Of a stretch of 64,000 nucleotides of DNA, positions 8,432 to 17,543 are shown piece by piece. The notes beneath the pieces were generated by a model. The model searched no databases. It saw nothing but the letters and a program-made list of their open reading frames with translations, and was not told where the DNA came from. Positions within the stretch are counted from its first letter, which is position 1, and each line of letters opens with the position of its first letter. This DNA comes from Fermentibacter sp963718745 [NCBI: Candidatus Fermentibacterota bacterium] (lineage in GTDB: Bacteria > Fermentibacterota > Fermentibacteria > Fermentibacterales). The stretch is taken from assembly GCA_963718745.1 (NCBI GenBank), contig OY970370.1:310001-374000 (forward strand). Reading direction: 5' to 3'. Both the position numbers and the translations under genes were made by a program.

Positions 8432-9361
8432 CTAGATTACCGGATCCGGGACGAGGTTCAACTGGGTCTGCCAGCTCGCAGGCCTCCCCCGGACGTCTAT
8501 GTGGACGAAGGGACCATGGAGCGGAGTCCAGCGATATGCCGAAGCACCTCCGAAGGAGATCCCGCCCGAGGCCTCGATCCTCCTGACCATATCGACTATG
8601 TGCTGCCCGTCTCCGACGTCCACTCTCTTGTTCCTGTCCACGTCGTCCATGAGGTTGTTGGGCGGATAGCCCTCGACCCAGATGTCGGCCGCGGTCCCGT
8701 AGAGGTGGGCGCTGAAGTCCGTCTCGTTTCCGATGGCGCTGTTGTAGGAGGGGGTCCTGAAGCCGCTCATCACATGGATGTCCACAGGTTCAGGGTACTC
8801 GCCCCCGATCTCGCTTATGAGTGCTTCGAGCTTGTCCAGCAGCCGCAGGTCGAGGCTGAGATACTGGGGATAGGGACCCTCGACGTGCCCCAGGAACTCT
8901 CCCAGGGTGAAATGGCTGGACAGCCGCACGCCCTCGTCGCAGGGGTTCATCTCGATGAAACAGTCTGGATTGTCGTCCCTCGAGTTCCCGTCGCCGTACA
9001 ACCCGACAGGGAAGGAGTTCAGCGTAGGAGTCCTCCACCGGGAGGCCTCGATGACCACGATGACGGCATACTCCTGTACCAGGTCCGCCGACGAGAGCGT
9101 GAGCCTGAAGACCCCGTGCGACACTGGCGCAGTCCAGGCCACCGAGGAGCCTTCGCAGGAGAGCGGTTCGCCCGATGTGAAATGCCAGCTGTCACCTTCC
9201 GCCGAAGACAGATCCAGGATCTCTCCCGGGGCGCAGATTATCGACATCCTGGCCGGATGCAGCGCCTCGCCGTCGACCGAGAGCCCGAGCAGGGCAGGCC
9301 CGGGGTCCGGGTCGGACGATGTCGAGAAGACCATGAGCCACATGAGACTCGGTAGGATCAC
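8432..9361 (-). CDS. Secreted M15/DUF882-type peptidase-like protein
   Basis: A 309-aa protein with a short hydrophobic N-terminus that looks like a signal peptide, an Ig-like region (about 25-105) and a C-terminal domain of the DUF882/peptidase M15 family. The family pattern is visible: FTLGEF, then MSGFRTPSYN, then SAHLYGTAADIW (zinc His and Asp), then HIDV (second His). These proteins cleave peptidoglycan stem peptides or resemble enzymes that do. The start is GTG at 9361 with GGAGGGAG upstream. It lies 16 bp before the L,D-transpeptidase. Confidence 0.8.
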   Translation of the reverse strand: MILPSLMWLMVFSTSSDPDPGPALLGLSVDGEALHPARMSIICAPGEILDLSSAEGDSWHFTSGEPLSCEGSSVAWTAPVSHGVFRLTLSSADLVQEYAVIVVIEASRWRTPTLNSFPVGLYGDGNSRDDNPDCFIEMNPCDEGVRLSSHFTLGEFLGHVEGPYPQYLSLDLRLLDKLEALISEIGGEYPEPVDIHVMSGFRTPSYNSAIGNETDFSAHLYGTAADIWVEGYPPNNLMDDVDRNKRVDVGDGQHIVDMVRRIEASGGISFGGASAYRWTPLHGPFVHIDVRGRPASWQTQLNLVPDPVI

Positions 9362-9415
9362 TGCCGCTCCCTCCGGAAAGCCGCCTGGAGGATCAATATA
9401 ACCAGTATGGGAGCT

Positions 9416-10039
9416 TCAGGAATAAGGAAGACCCGTCAAGTGGACCAGCCTGCCCTTCACGGAGATCCTGCCTTCGCAGTGGAGCCTTGCCGCGAGGGGG
9501 AGGATCCTGTGCTCCTCGAGGAGGATCCTCCCGGAGAGGGATTCCACCGTGTCGTTCCCCAGGACGGGCACCGGGGCCTGGAGGACTATGGGGCCGGTAT
9601 CGGTACCGGAGTCGACGTAATGGACGGTGCAGCCGCTGACCATCACTCCGTACTCGAGAGCCTTCGCCTGGGCGTCGAGACCCGGAAAGGCGGGGAGGAG
9701 GGATGGATGGATGTTGAGTATCCTGCCGCCGAAGCGCTCGAGTATGGGACCCTTCAATATCCTCATGAATCCGGCAAGGCAGACGAGATCGATGGACTCC
9801 CTCTCCAGGATGTCCGAGACATGGGCTCCGGAAGCGGGCGAAAGCGTCGTCCGCCTTGGGCCCGGATCGATCACGACGGTCTCGATGCCCAGCCGGCGGG
9901 CCTTGAGGATCACTGGAGCCGAGGGGTTGTCGGTCACCAGGAGGACAACCGCAGCGCTGCCCAGGTCGGATGTGCAGAGTGCCTCGAAATTGCTTCCACG
10001 ACCCGAGGCCAGCACGGCTATCCTGCCTGTTCCGGTCAA
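9416..10039 (-). CDS. purN: Phosphoribosylglycinamide formyltransferase
   Basis: PurN (207 aa) transfers formyl from 10-formyl-THF to GAR, the third step of purine synthesis. It has the N-terminal ASGRGSNFEAL motif. The catalytic Asn-His-Asp set is in ILNIHPSLLPAFPG and HYVDSGTDTGPI. I prefer the TTG at 10039, which follows GGAGAGGGG and overlaps the stop of the barrel gene as TTGA. The ATG at 10069 would add a Gly-rich MAAGGGGEGK extension. No other purine gene is in this window. Confidence 0.93.
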   Translation of the reverse strand: MTGTGRIAVLASGRGSNFEALCTSDLGSAAVVLLVTDNPSAPVILKARRLGIETVVIDPGPRRTTLSPASGAHVSDILERESIDLVCLAGFMRILKGPILERFGGRILNIHPSLLPAFPGLDAQAKALEYGVMVSGCTVHYVDSGTDTGPIVLQAPVPVLGNDTVESLSGRILLEEHRILPLAARLHCEGRISVKGRLVHLTGLPYS

Positions 10040-11301
10040 CTTCCCCTCTCCTCCTCCGCCGGCCGCCATGCGGGCGGATCGGAAAACTGCCAGATGATCC
10101 CGTAGGAGGCCCTTCGCTCCTCATCGTCGAATATGTCCTCGATGGAGCCGACAAGCGAGAAACCGCCGAGCCTGAGGGAAGTGCACAGGTCCGCCCGGTA
10201 GAAGCTCCCTGAAGACGTTTCCCCGTCCTCCTCCCGCAGTTCCGTCGCCGTAAGCCTTCCCCCGAGGCTCACAAGCGCCCCGCGTCCGTACCGGAAGCCT
10301 GGGAACGCGGCGATGGATGCCCTCAAAAGGCTGTCCGAGGCGAAACCCGAGAGCCTGAGCCAGCCAGGCCAGCTGATGTGCAGGCCGGCTCCGGCCTCCC
10401 CCCCGGAGAGGCCGAGTTCCGCTCCGACCGGACCCCAGGACATCGTGGCCAGAAGACCGCCGTCGTTCCCCGGAGTGCCGGCCCATGCCGCTCCGAGCAC
10501 GGGTCCGGAACCGATTCCCTGCATGATCCCGGCCGTACCGGCCAGGGATGTTCCACTCGAATCCCTTCCCAGATCGCCGCGCAGGACGAAGAGGGTCGAG
10601 CCTGTCTCCATGGATGCCTTCAGATGAGCCTCGGCCGAACCCAGGGAATCCATCGCCGCTGCCCCTCCGGCGGCTTCCAGGAGCAGAGTCGAAGCCTGAA
10701 TCGAGAAAGAAGCTGTGGCTTCGAGAAGCCTCGAACCCTCTGCAGGTGAAACGAGGCCGCAGGAGGCTCTCAGGCCGCCAGCCCCGTAATCGATCCCGGC
10801 CGTGTAGCCGTCGGGTGCATCCGAGCCCTGCCACAGGAAACCGTCGAGCGAGAGCGCCCCGCGCGAAAGCCTCAGGAGCTGGGTGGAGACCGTGTCCTCC
10901 CTGCCCAGGGTCGCGCTTGCTCCCATCCCCAGGGGAAGCGGCCTCTGGAGGATGCCCGTGTACCGGTTGCGGCCCGACGTGTTCTCGAGCAGACCGACTA
11001 CGCTCCTGTAGCTGCTGTCGGGAACCTCGACGCTCACGAACTCGACTGTCCAGTCACCGCCGCCCCAGACTCCAGCCTGGAGAGGGCTCAGTATCCGCAC
11101 CTCCCCGAAGGAGCCCCATGGAGGGAGAGGCGTGCGGCCGTCCGAGATCATCACCGGATCGCCGTCGATGAGAACCCTTCCTCCGCCCGGCGACATGAGG
11201 CGCAGTTCGGACCATTCCAGCAGGAGGCCGGTCTCCAGCAGGTCCAGCGGGGACGGTTCGAATGCCGCGAGCAGCGAGAGGAGCAGGGGTGTCGAGATCA
11301 T
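10036..11301 (-). CDS. Predicted outer-membrane beta-barrel protein
   Basis: A 421-aa protein that I cannot assign to a family. The first 14 residues (MISTPLLLSLLAAF) look like a short signal peptide. The rest is rich in Gly, Ser and alternating hydrophobic residues, with many short amphipathic strands (LRASCGLVSP, ASFSIQASTLLLEA, RASYGIIWQFSD), as in outer-membrane barrels. A helix-hairpin-helix-like block is not seen. It overlaps pgi upstream (ATGA) and purN downstream (TTGA), so it is part of the operon. Confidence 0.6.
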   Translation of the reverse strand: MISTPLLLSLLAAFEPSPLDLLETGLLLEWSELRLMSPGGGRVLIDGDPVMISDGRTPLPPWGSFGEVRILSPLQAGVWGGGDWTVEFVSVEVPDSSYRSVVGLLENTSGRNRYTGILQRPLPLGMGASATLGREDTVSTQLLRLSRGALSLDGFLWQGSDAPDGYTAGIDYGAGGLRASCGLVSPAEGSRLLEATASFSIQASTLLLEAAGGAAAMDSLGSAEAHLKASMETGSTLFVLRGDLGRDSSGTSLAGTAGIMQGIGSGPVLGAAWAGTPGNDGGLLATMSWGPVGAELGLSGGEAGAGLHISWPGWLRLSGFASDSLLRASIAAFPGFRYGRGALVSLGGRLTATELREEDGETSSGSFYRADLCTSLRLGGFSLVGSIEDIFDDEERRASYGIIWQFSDPPAWRPAEEERGS

Positions 11302-12551
11302 TGCCAGCCCGGTCTGCCCATCTGTTTGAACGTCAGATGTTTGCCTCGTTCGACTCCTGGCTGGTCCAGAGGGTCGATCCCGAGCGACAGCCCCGTTAGA
11401 ACCGTTGCTATCTCGATGTTGGTGATCAGGTTGCCCATGAAGAAGGCATCAGGGGGGGATGCCGCGGTGATCCTGCATACCGGCGCGCCCCTTTCGGCTA
11501 CGGCGGATGCGGTCGCCGAGGCCTCGGCAGAGCGCAGCTCGTCCAGGGTCCTTCCCTCCAGCCACTGGATCGAGGGATACCCCTCGAAGCCCCCGCCGAG
11601 TCTCCCGGAGGGCTCCCTGATGTCCAGGAAAGTGAAGAACTTGTCTGCCGGGCCTTCCATGAAGAGCTGGACCAGCGAATGCTGATCGGCCGGCCCCCTG
11701 CAGGCAAGGGGTGTCTGGCCGATGCCTTCGAAGTTGCCATCCCCGGCAATCCTGCGCTTGCCGAGGCTCTCGGCCCAGAGCTGCGAGAACCAGGATGCCG
11801 TATCGAAGAGCCTGTCGCTGTAGACGAAGAAGACATGTACGGGATGAGTTTCGAAGTGCGCGAGCCAGCAGGCGGCCATGCGTGCGGAAATGCTCCCGGC
11901 GCCGGCCTCGTCGAAATCGCCGACCGCCGATGCGGCACCGCTCAGGAGACCTGGGGTGTCCAGACCCGCAAGGGCCGCCGGAAGGAGCCCGACCGGCGAC
12001 AGGGCGCTGTACCTCCCGCCGACTGCGGGATGTATGGGCAGAGAGGGCCATCCCCTGTCGGTCGAGAGCCTGCGCAGGTCCCCTGCGGCCGGGTCGGTGA
12101 CGGCAACGATGCGCCTGTCGCGCAGCGATTCGGGCAGCCATTCGTAGAAGGACAGCATGATGGACATGGTCTCTGCCGTCGAACCGGACTTCGTCACCAC
12201 TATCAGCAGGGTGCGGGACGGGTCGCAGGATGCCTTCACCCTTTCGACAGTCCACGGGTCCGGCGAGTCGACTATGTGGATGGCAGGTCCACCCGGGGAC
12301 GAGAGAGCCGAAAGGAGGCACCTCGTCCCGAGCGCAGAGCCGCCTATGCCGTCTACGATCACGTCGTCGACCAGGCCAAGGAAGGCTCGGGCCGTTTCGC
12401 GGCATTGCGCCTCAACCCCTCTTTCGAAGGGCAGTTGCATGAAGCCGAGACGACCCGACTTCCTCCATTCGGAGAAGGTGTCGAGAGCACCCGCGGGCAG
12501 TTCCCACGCCCCGCCGGGCGCCTCGAAGGAGAATGGTCCGGTTTCGGTCAT
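11298..12551 (-). CDS. pgi: Glucose-6-phosphate isomerase
   Basis: Phosphoglucose isomerase, 417 aa, interconverts glucose-6-P and fructose-6-P in glycolysis. The sugar-phosphate binding blocks are clear: GIGGSALG (about 71-78), TKSGSTAET (about 121-129), and GKRRIAGDGNFEG. It is near the length of the short bacterial/thermophile-type enzymes rather than the 550-aa E. coli type. The ATG at 12551 overlaps the upstream membrane-fusion-like gene by 4 bp. Confidence 0.93.
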   Translation of the reverse strand: MTETGPFSFEAPGGAWELPAGALDTFSEWRKSGRLGFMQLPFERGVEAQCRETARAFLGLVDDVIVDGIGGSALGTRCLLSALSSPGGPAIHIVDSPDPWTVERVKASCDPSRTLLIVVTKSGSTAETMSIMLSFYEWLPESLRDRRIVAVTDPAAGDLRRLSTDRGWPSLPIHPAVGGRYSALSPVGLLPAALAGLDTPGLLSGAASAVGDFDEAGAGSISARMAACWLAHFETHPVHVFFVYSDRLFDTASWFSQLWAESLGKRRIAGDGNFEGIGQTPLACRGPADQHSLVQLFMEGPADKFFTFLDIREPSGRLGGGFEGYPSIQWLEGRTLDELRSAEASATASAVAERGAPVCRITAASPPDAFFMGNLITNIEIATVLTGLSLGIDPLDQPGVERGKHLTFKQMGRPGWQ

Positions 12552-13477
12552 GGCTGATCCTCCGAAGGCCGGACCCAGGCCCGTATGCCTGATCCGGCGG
12601 GGAGAGGGCCGGTGACTGTGAGACCTGTCCCGTCGGAACAGATCGGTTCGATCGAAACGCTGTCGCCGGACTCCAGGATGATGAAACTGTCGAGACCCGA
12701 ACTCCTGACCGCCTGTCCGGGTACCCTGAAGGAACCGGGAAACACGAACAGGCTGTCCTGGACAACGCCGGAATATATGCCGCCGCCCTCGTATGTTTCC
12801 AAGAACCTCAGATCGCCGGCGGGATCAGGCCAGGAGACGATCTCGACTCCCGGGGGGGGTACCAGCAGCAGCCTGTTCGCAAGCGCGGGCAGCAGGACAG
12901 CCGCAGGAAGCTCCTGCGAGAAGCGGGGTGAAACCGAGACGACTGTTCCCGGTACGGGAGAGACCAGGACTATGCGCGTTGCTGCTTCCAGCAAGACATG
13001 TCGTTCCAGAGCAATTTCATATGCTGCTGCGGCAAGGGTGTCTCCGGGGGAGATCTCGGACCTGGCCCGGGCCAGCGAGAGCGACATCTCGGAGAGCTGC
13101 AGCTCGAGCATGGCCATCGAATCGACGCCAGTCGCCAGCGTATCGCCCTCCGATACCGGTTCACCGGCCGAAACGAACGCCTCTATCCCGCCAACCGGGC
13201 CGGCCGAGACCCAGTAGACCGGTAGAGTGTCCGGTGAGAGGGAGACAACGGTGAAGGCAGCGGGAGGACCCGCCAGGACTATGTTCTCACCGGGAGGGAG
13301 GGAGGTCTCCACCGGGGCCGGCCCCTCCCCGCCTCCACCGCACGATATGCAGGCCAGTGCGACTGGACAGGCGATGGAGAGGGCTTTAACTTCGCGCGTG
13401 ACTCCCTCCACCCCGCGGAAGCGGCACAGAAAGGCTCCGATGCGCCTCAAAACACTCTCAGCCCTTGTCGCCATCAT
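12548..13477 (-). CDS. HlyD-like membrane-fusion/biotinyl-lipoyl domain lipoprotein
   Basis: This protein resembles periplasmic adaptor (membrane-fusion) proteins. A half-lipoyl block (FVSAGEPVSEGDTLATG) is followed by an alpha-helical hairpin-like stretch, then a second half-lipoyl block (VSPVPGTVVSV) and beta-rich C-terminal parts. A possible lipobox (LACISC) follows a hydrophobic run. The start is unsure. ATG at 13477 has a good AGGAG but lies inside the divergent gene by 38 bp and gives a long leader; GTG at 13411 gives a compact lipoprotein signal. No pump gene is nearby, so the partner is unknown. It heads the pgi-to-rpsA run. Confidence 0.65.
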   Translation of the reverse strand: MMATRAESVLRRIGAFLCRFRGVEGVTREVKALSIACPVALACISCGGGGEGPAPVETSLPPGENIVLAGPPAAFTVVSLSPDTLPVYWVSAGPVGGIEAFVSAGEPVSEGDTLATGVDSMAMLELQLSEMSLSLARARSEISPGDTLAAAAYEIALERHVLLEAATRIVLVSPVPGTVVSVSPRFSQELPAAVLLPALANRLLLVPPPGVEIVSWPDPAGDLRFLETYEGGGIYSGVVQDSLFVFPGSFRVPGQAVRSSGLDSFIILESGDSVSIEPICSDGTGLTVTGPLPAGSGIRAWVRPSEDQP

Positions 13478-14126
13478 GCTGCTCTCCTCGTGCGGCTCGC
13501 AGAGAACGTCCGGCTTCTTCTCCGGTCCGCTTGTCGGAAGGGAGCCTTCCGGGCTGCCGGTCGAGCCGGCCGATGCTCCAGGAGTCACCGATACGCTTCT
13601 CAACTGCAGCTTCGACGATGTCCTCGAGGCTCCCTTCGGGGCTGGCTGTCCCTTCGAGATCTACCATGGCGGCATGCATGCGGACAACTCCGTGTCGAGC
13701 GATCCGATAGTGCTGCTCTCGACTGCGGCCCTCATGGGAGACGGCCTGGTCGAGGCGGTTTTCGAGGTTGACCTCTCCAAGCCTCACTCCGTTCTCGGTC
13801 TGGTCCTCAGAGCCGAAGACGAGGACAGCTTCCTGCTGGCGGGTGTGAACTCCCGCGGGCAGTACACGATCCAGAGGTGTCTCCGGGGCATGTGGACACC
13901 CGTGATGGGACTCGACCCCTTCGAGACCAGCAGACTCCTGCCCTTCGATCCGGAGAGGGTCGTCGTATCTGCCGAGATCCATGGCAACTATGTCGATTTT
14001 TCAGTGAACGGCCAGCTCGTACAGGTGGTCCGGACCACGCTGCCGGTCATGGGGCAGGCGGGTGTCTTCGTCGACGGATGGACCAGCGCGATCCTGGACC
14101 GGTTCACGGTCGTCCCGTCCAGATGA
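13440..14126 (+). CDS. Lipoprotein with lectin-like (LamG/DUF1080-like) fold
   Basis: A 228-aa lipoprotein with a textbook signal (MRLKTLSALVAIMLLSSC) and cleavage before Cys18. The mature part has a jelly-roll look: paired strands such as GLVEAVFEVDLSKPHSVLGL and NYVDFSVNGQLVQVVRT with the late GQAGVFVDGWTSAILDRFTV block, as in concanavalin-like domains. No catalytic residues can be named. An AAAGG Shine-Dalgarno precedes the ATG. Its last bases overlap the deacetylase start (ATGA), so the two are made together, possibly for cell-surface polysaccharide. Confidence 0.65.
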   Translation: MRLKTLSALVAIMLLSSCGSQRTSGFFSGPLVGREPSGLPVEPADAPGVTDTLLNCSFDDVLEAPFGAGCPFEIYHGGMHADNSVSSDPIVLLSTAALMGDGLVEAVFEVDLSKPHSVLGLVLRAEDEDSFLLAGVNSRGQYTIQRCLRGMWTPVMGLDPFETSRLLPFDPERVVVSAEIHGNYVDFSVNGQLVQVVRTTLPVMGQAGVFVDGWTSAILDRFTVVPSR

Positions 14127-15070
14127 CCGTTCTCCTGGCCCTCCTCTCGATCATCGGCTACCCGGCCGCACCGGGAGTCTACCAGTGCACGCCTCCGGAT
14201 ACGTCCTGCGCCCCCTCCCCGCCCCCGGTCCCGGATCGCTTCCCCGTATTGTGCTACCATGCAGTCGGTAACGGAGGCAGGCTCTCGGTGAGCTCCTACA
14301 GGCTCAGGAGCGATCTGGAGCAGCTCCGTGACGCCGGCTTCTACCTCGTGACGCCTCGCGATCTCGAGGACGGCCTGACCCGTGTCCCCGCAGGTCTCAG
14401 CCCCGTGATGATAACCTTCGACGACGGCTGGCAGAGCCAGTTCAACTATCTGCAGGGTTCCGACGGGTCCCTCACGCTGGATCCCGGATGCGCCCTGGGG
14501 GTGCTCGAGGAGTTCTACGGGCAGAACCCCGGATTCGGTCGCGGCGCGGTCTTCAACATCTCCTGCGACAAGACACCCTTCGGTCAGTCGGAGTACGTCG
14601 ACGAGAAGCTCAACTTCCTGCTGGACAACGGCTACTGCATAGGGAACCACTCGGCCGGACACAGGAGCTTCATGGGTCTTCCACCGGAACTCTGGTCTTC
14701 GGCCATCACGGGTGCCCTCTCCGAGCTGGAGCAATATCTCGGGTTGAGGATCTTCGAGGTCGACACGGCGGCCTGGCCCGGCGGCAGGATACCTGCCGGG
14801 CGAAGCACGGACGAGAGGCTCTCCCCGATCATGTACGAGGGGAATCCCGCCATCGTGATGGGATTCTCGGTGGACGGCGCCCTGGCCGACCTCGGATCCA
14901 TCGGAGGTACGCCCGGACGACTCAGGATCGGCAGGGTGGACATGGGTCTCTACTCGGTCCCGCTCCTCCTGCGTCACTCCGGACTCTGCCAGCCCGACCC
15001 CTGGAGGGAGGATCTGCACTCTCCGATGCCCTTCAGGCTGGAGCCCGTCAGACCTGCATTCGAGAACTGA
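14123..15070 (+). CDS. Polysaccharide deacetylase family protein
   Basis: A 315-aa exported carbohydrate esterase 4 family protein. The signal peptide is MTVLLALLSIIGYPAAP. The NodB-type domain shows LCYHAV, the metal/catalytic Asp motif TFDDGW, and the NHSAGH motif that replaces the usual H(S/T)xxH zinc-binding site. It likely removes acetyl groups from a surface or wall polysaccharide; the substrate is unknown. The ATG overlaps the preceding lipoprotein stop. Confidence 0.82.
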   Translation: MTVLLALLSIIGYPAAPGVYQCTPPDTSCAPSPPPVPDRFPVLCYHAVGNGGRLSVSSYRLRSDLEQLRDAGFYLVTPRDLEDGLTRVPAGLSPVMITFDDGWQSQFNYLQGSDGSLTLDPGCALGVLEEFYGQNPGFGRGAVFNISCDKTPFGQSEYVDEKLNFLLDNGYCIGNHSAGHRSFMGLPPELWSSAITGALSELEQYLGLRIFEVDTAAWPGGRIPAGRSTDERLSPIMYEGNPAIVMGFSVDGALADLGSIGGTPGRLRIGRVDMGLYSVPLLLRHSGLCQPDPWREDLHSPMPFRLEPVRPAFEN

Positions 15071-15079
15071 CCGGAAGCG

Positions 15080-15091
15080 GGAGAGCTCTCC
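15080..15091. terminator. Small palindrome between convergent genes
   Basis: GGAGAGCTCTCC is a perfect 12-bp palindrome 10 bp after the deacetylase stop, in the 63-bp gap before the convergent nitroreductase end. There is no loop or T-run, so a terminator role is weak. Confidence 0.2.
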
Positions 15092-15133
15092 ATTCGAACC
15101 GACAGGCACTATTTGTGACATGATCCAGGAACG

Positions 15134-15979
15134 TCAGGAAGCTGAATTCGCTCCGCGTCGTCCCGCACGGCGCTCCCCCGCCCCCGGTCCCTCGAGCAGG
15201 GTCCAGTCGCGCGGAGGCAGCGGGGCGGCCCCGAAGAGGGGTTTCCCCACGCACAGGACCGCGCAGAGCCTGGATCCCCTCCCGGCGCCCGACTCCCTCT
15301 TCCATTCCGGGACGAGGGGATAGAGCAGCTTCGCCACGCCGTTCCAGAACGAACCGAACCCCATCGCCTGCGATGCCGTCATGACCATCGACGCGGCGAT
15401 CACCCCGTCGTCCCTGGAGGTAGGATTCCTCCGGGGGGCGAAGAAGAACAGGACGGCGGGCGCCTGCCTGAAGATCAGGTCCTCGCCTGCGAGGAAGCGC
15501 CGGAGGAAGCCCGTCATCCCGGCCACCGCGCCTGCGATGCGGAGCAGGCCGGTCGCCCACAGGATGCGGAAGAGCCTGCGCACCGGTTCGTGGAGGCGGC
15601 GGGCCTCGAGCCCGGAGAAGACCCGGATCGAGAGACCGCAGGCATTGGTGCCGGTGGGACAGTATCCGACGACCTCCAGGAGCATGGCCAGATCCTCCGC
15701 GGGAAGGTCGCCATCCTGGAAGAACCTCACCGACCTCCTCATCGCATAGAGAGCGGACAGCGCCGCCAGATCGGGTACGCGACCGGCCGCAGCCGCCCTG
15801 CCGAAGCAGCCTGCGGGGCAGTATGCAGCGCAGTGGCCGCAGGCGATGCATGCGGAGCGGTCGAAAACCGGCAGGCCGCCATCATCCGGACGGATCGCAG
15901 AGGAGGGACACACCAGGGTGCACCTTCCGCAACGGGTGCAGATCCTTCCGTCGAACGACTCCTCAGGGGAGAATCTCAA
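15134..15979 (-). CDS. Ferredoxin-nitroreductase fusion protein
   Basis: A 281-aa cytoplasmic flavoprotein with two N-terminal [4Fe-4S] motifs, CTRCGRCTLVCP and CIACGHCAAYCP, then a nitroreductase domain (RRSVRFFQDGDLP, GYCPTGTNACG). Such fusions are common in anaerobes and use ferredoxin-level electrons to reduce unknown substrates. The C-terminus (from about residue 260) is Arg/Gly-rich and shows no family match. The start is TTG at 15979 after a GGGGG Shine-Dalgarno, 17 bp inside the end of the Ig-like gene. Confidence 0.85.
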   Translation of the reverse strand: MRFSPEESFDGRICTRCGRCTLVCPSSAIRPDDGGLPVFDRSACIACGHCAAYCPAGCFGRAAAAGRVPDLAALSALYAMRRSVRFFQDGDLPAEDLAMLLEVVGYCPTGTNACGLSIRVFSGLEARRLHEPVRRLFRILWATGLLRIAGAVAGMTGFLRRFLAGEDLIFRQAPAVLFFFAPRRNPTSRDDGVIAASMVMTASQAMGFGSFWNGVAKLLYPLVPEWKRESGAGRGSRLCAVLCVGKPLFGAAPLPPRDWTLLEGPGAGERRAGRRGANSAS

Positions 15980-17543
15980 TCATGACCCCCTTCGTCGAGA
16001 GTCCCGGCCTGACCAGCACCACGCCTGGCCAGGTGCCGTACGGCTCGCCGGGGTCCCACAGGCCGTTGCCGTTCCTGTCGGACCAGCCGGACAGCGTGTA
16101 CCTGCCCGCCGTTATGCCATCCAGGAGGAACTCCCCTCCGGATACCTCGAAAGTGAACGAGACACCGGCAGACCCGGCGGCGCGGGCTTCCACCAGGACA
16201 TCCCACCCGCCCCTCACGCTGCCCTCGATCGAACCAGGCTCCGCTCCCCAGGCAGCAATGAAGGACCAGCTGTGGGAGGCGAGCGAATCGCCCGACGGTC
16301 CTTCCAGTCCGGGCAGTATGTCCACCCGGTACTGTTGCTCGCCGAGCAGTTCATGCCCGGGCGTGAACCTGAAAGAGCGCGCGTCGAGGGCTTCCAGAAG
16401 GCCCTCCACCGGCGTACCGTCGGCCACAGCGGTCATCGAGAACCTCGAGCGGAGGGAGTCCGGATCCACCCAGTCCGAGAAAGAGAACTCGATGCTGGAG
16501 GAAGCAGGCACATCCACCGTACCCGGTGCCGGGTAGGTGGATCTCACGACGAGCGAATCGACCCCGAGGGAGTCTGTCGCCTCGAACTCGATAGAGTCCG
16601 GATCGGATGGGTTGCCCAGGAAGTCCTCGACACCCGAGATCCTCAGGGTGTGCCTGCCCTCCTGAACCGGCCTGGACACGAGCACGAGCGACCTGTCGTC
16701 CCTCGAGCCGGCCGACCAGCAGCCCAGCAGATCGACCGTACCGGAGGAATCCCGCAGCGAGAAGAGGGATCGGGGATCGTCCGGGAGTGCCGGCTGCTCG
16801 TTGAAGTCGACACGCAGGTGTGTGGCGTCGATGGGAACGGCGGCTACCAGCCTGGGGCCGACCGTGTCCACGACCGTCATCGTCATCTCGAGCAGAAGGG
16901 TGTCCGACCCGGTGACTGCGAGGGTGGTCTCGGCCCCGGCTTCCAGGTCGCGCTCCCAGGACATGCTGAAATCGAGATCCTCGAAACAGGTGAGCATGTA
17001 GGAACCCTCCGGGAGCCAGCCTGCCAGCGCCGAACCTGTAGAGTCCGGGGTCGTTCTCCGGACGAGGTTTCCCGAGCTGTCGACCAGGTCCATCTGGACC
17101 CCGGCCCCCAGCGACGTGCCGCCCTGCCTTGCCAGGCGGATCCGCAGCGCACCGGAGGGAAGCGAGTCCAGTCCGCTGAACGCCATGTCCACCGGCGCGT
17201 CGAGCGGATTCCCCCTGAGATCGGCGACCGTGGAGGGGATGTGGATGACGAGCGTGCCGTCCCCCAGCGGTTCGTCCAGCGAGACGGTTATCTTTCTCTC
17301 GGTCATCCGAATCCGGCCAGGGAGCCTCGGGAAGAGCTGGATCTCCACCGAGCTCTCCAGGAGCCTCTCGTCCCAGGATATCGTTATCCGGTCCAGTTCA
17401 GGGACGCCTGCGGCTGGTGGCGGAGTGACCGAGGTGATGACGGGAGGCGTGACGTCCTCGGGGCCTCCCGAGGGAGCGACCATCCTGGCGCAGCCGATCG
17501 AGAACAGGATTGCGGCCGCGGCCGGCAGGACCGGAGCTCTCAT
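15963..17543 (-). CDS. Ig-like domain lipoprotein (Big_5 type)
   Basis: A 526-aa surface lipoprotein. The signal MRAPVLPAAAAILFSIGC ends in a lipobox. The mature protein begins with PSGGPEDVTPPVITSVTP, which is typical of Bacteroidetes/FCB Ig-like lipoproteins whose N-terminus reads GGPxDxxPP. Two further Ig-like segments (starting near 220 and 325) and a C-terminal EF-like SDRNGNGLWDPGEPYG segment follow. That segment resembles calcium-binding dockerin-type loops. Function is unknown. It overlaps the ParB/TPR gene stop (ATGA). Confidence 0.75.
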   Translation of the reverse strand: MRAPVLPAAAAILFSIGCARMVAPSGGPEDVTPPVITSVTPPPAAGVPELDRITISWDERLLESSVEIQLFPRLPGRIRMTERKITVSLDEPLGDGTLVIHIPSTVADLRGNPLDAPVDMAFSGLDSLPSGALRIRLARQGGTSLGAGVQMDLVDSSGNLVRRTTPDSTGSALAGWLPEGSYMLTCFEDLDFSMSWERDLEAGAETTLAVTGSDTLLLEMTMTVVDTVGPRLVAAVPIDATHLRVDFNEQPALPDDPRSLFSLRDSSGTVDLLGCWSAGSRDDRSLVLVSRPVQEGRHTLRISGVEDFLGNPSDPDSIEFEATDSLGVDSLVVRSTYPAPGTVDVPASSSIEFSFSDWVDPDSLRSRFSMTAVADGTPVEGLLEALDARSFRFTPGHELLGEQQYRVDILPGLEGPSGDSLASHSWSFIAAWGAEPGSIEGSVRGGWDVLVEARAAGSAGVSFTFEVSGGEFLLDGITAGRYTLSGWSDRNGNGLWDPGEPYGTWPGVVLVRPGLSTKGVMIEILP

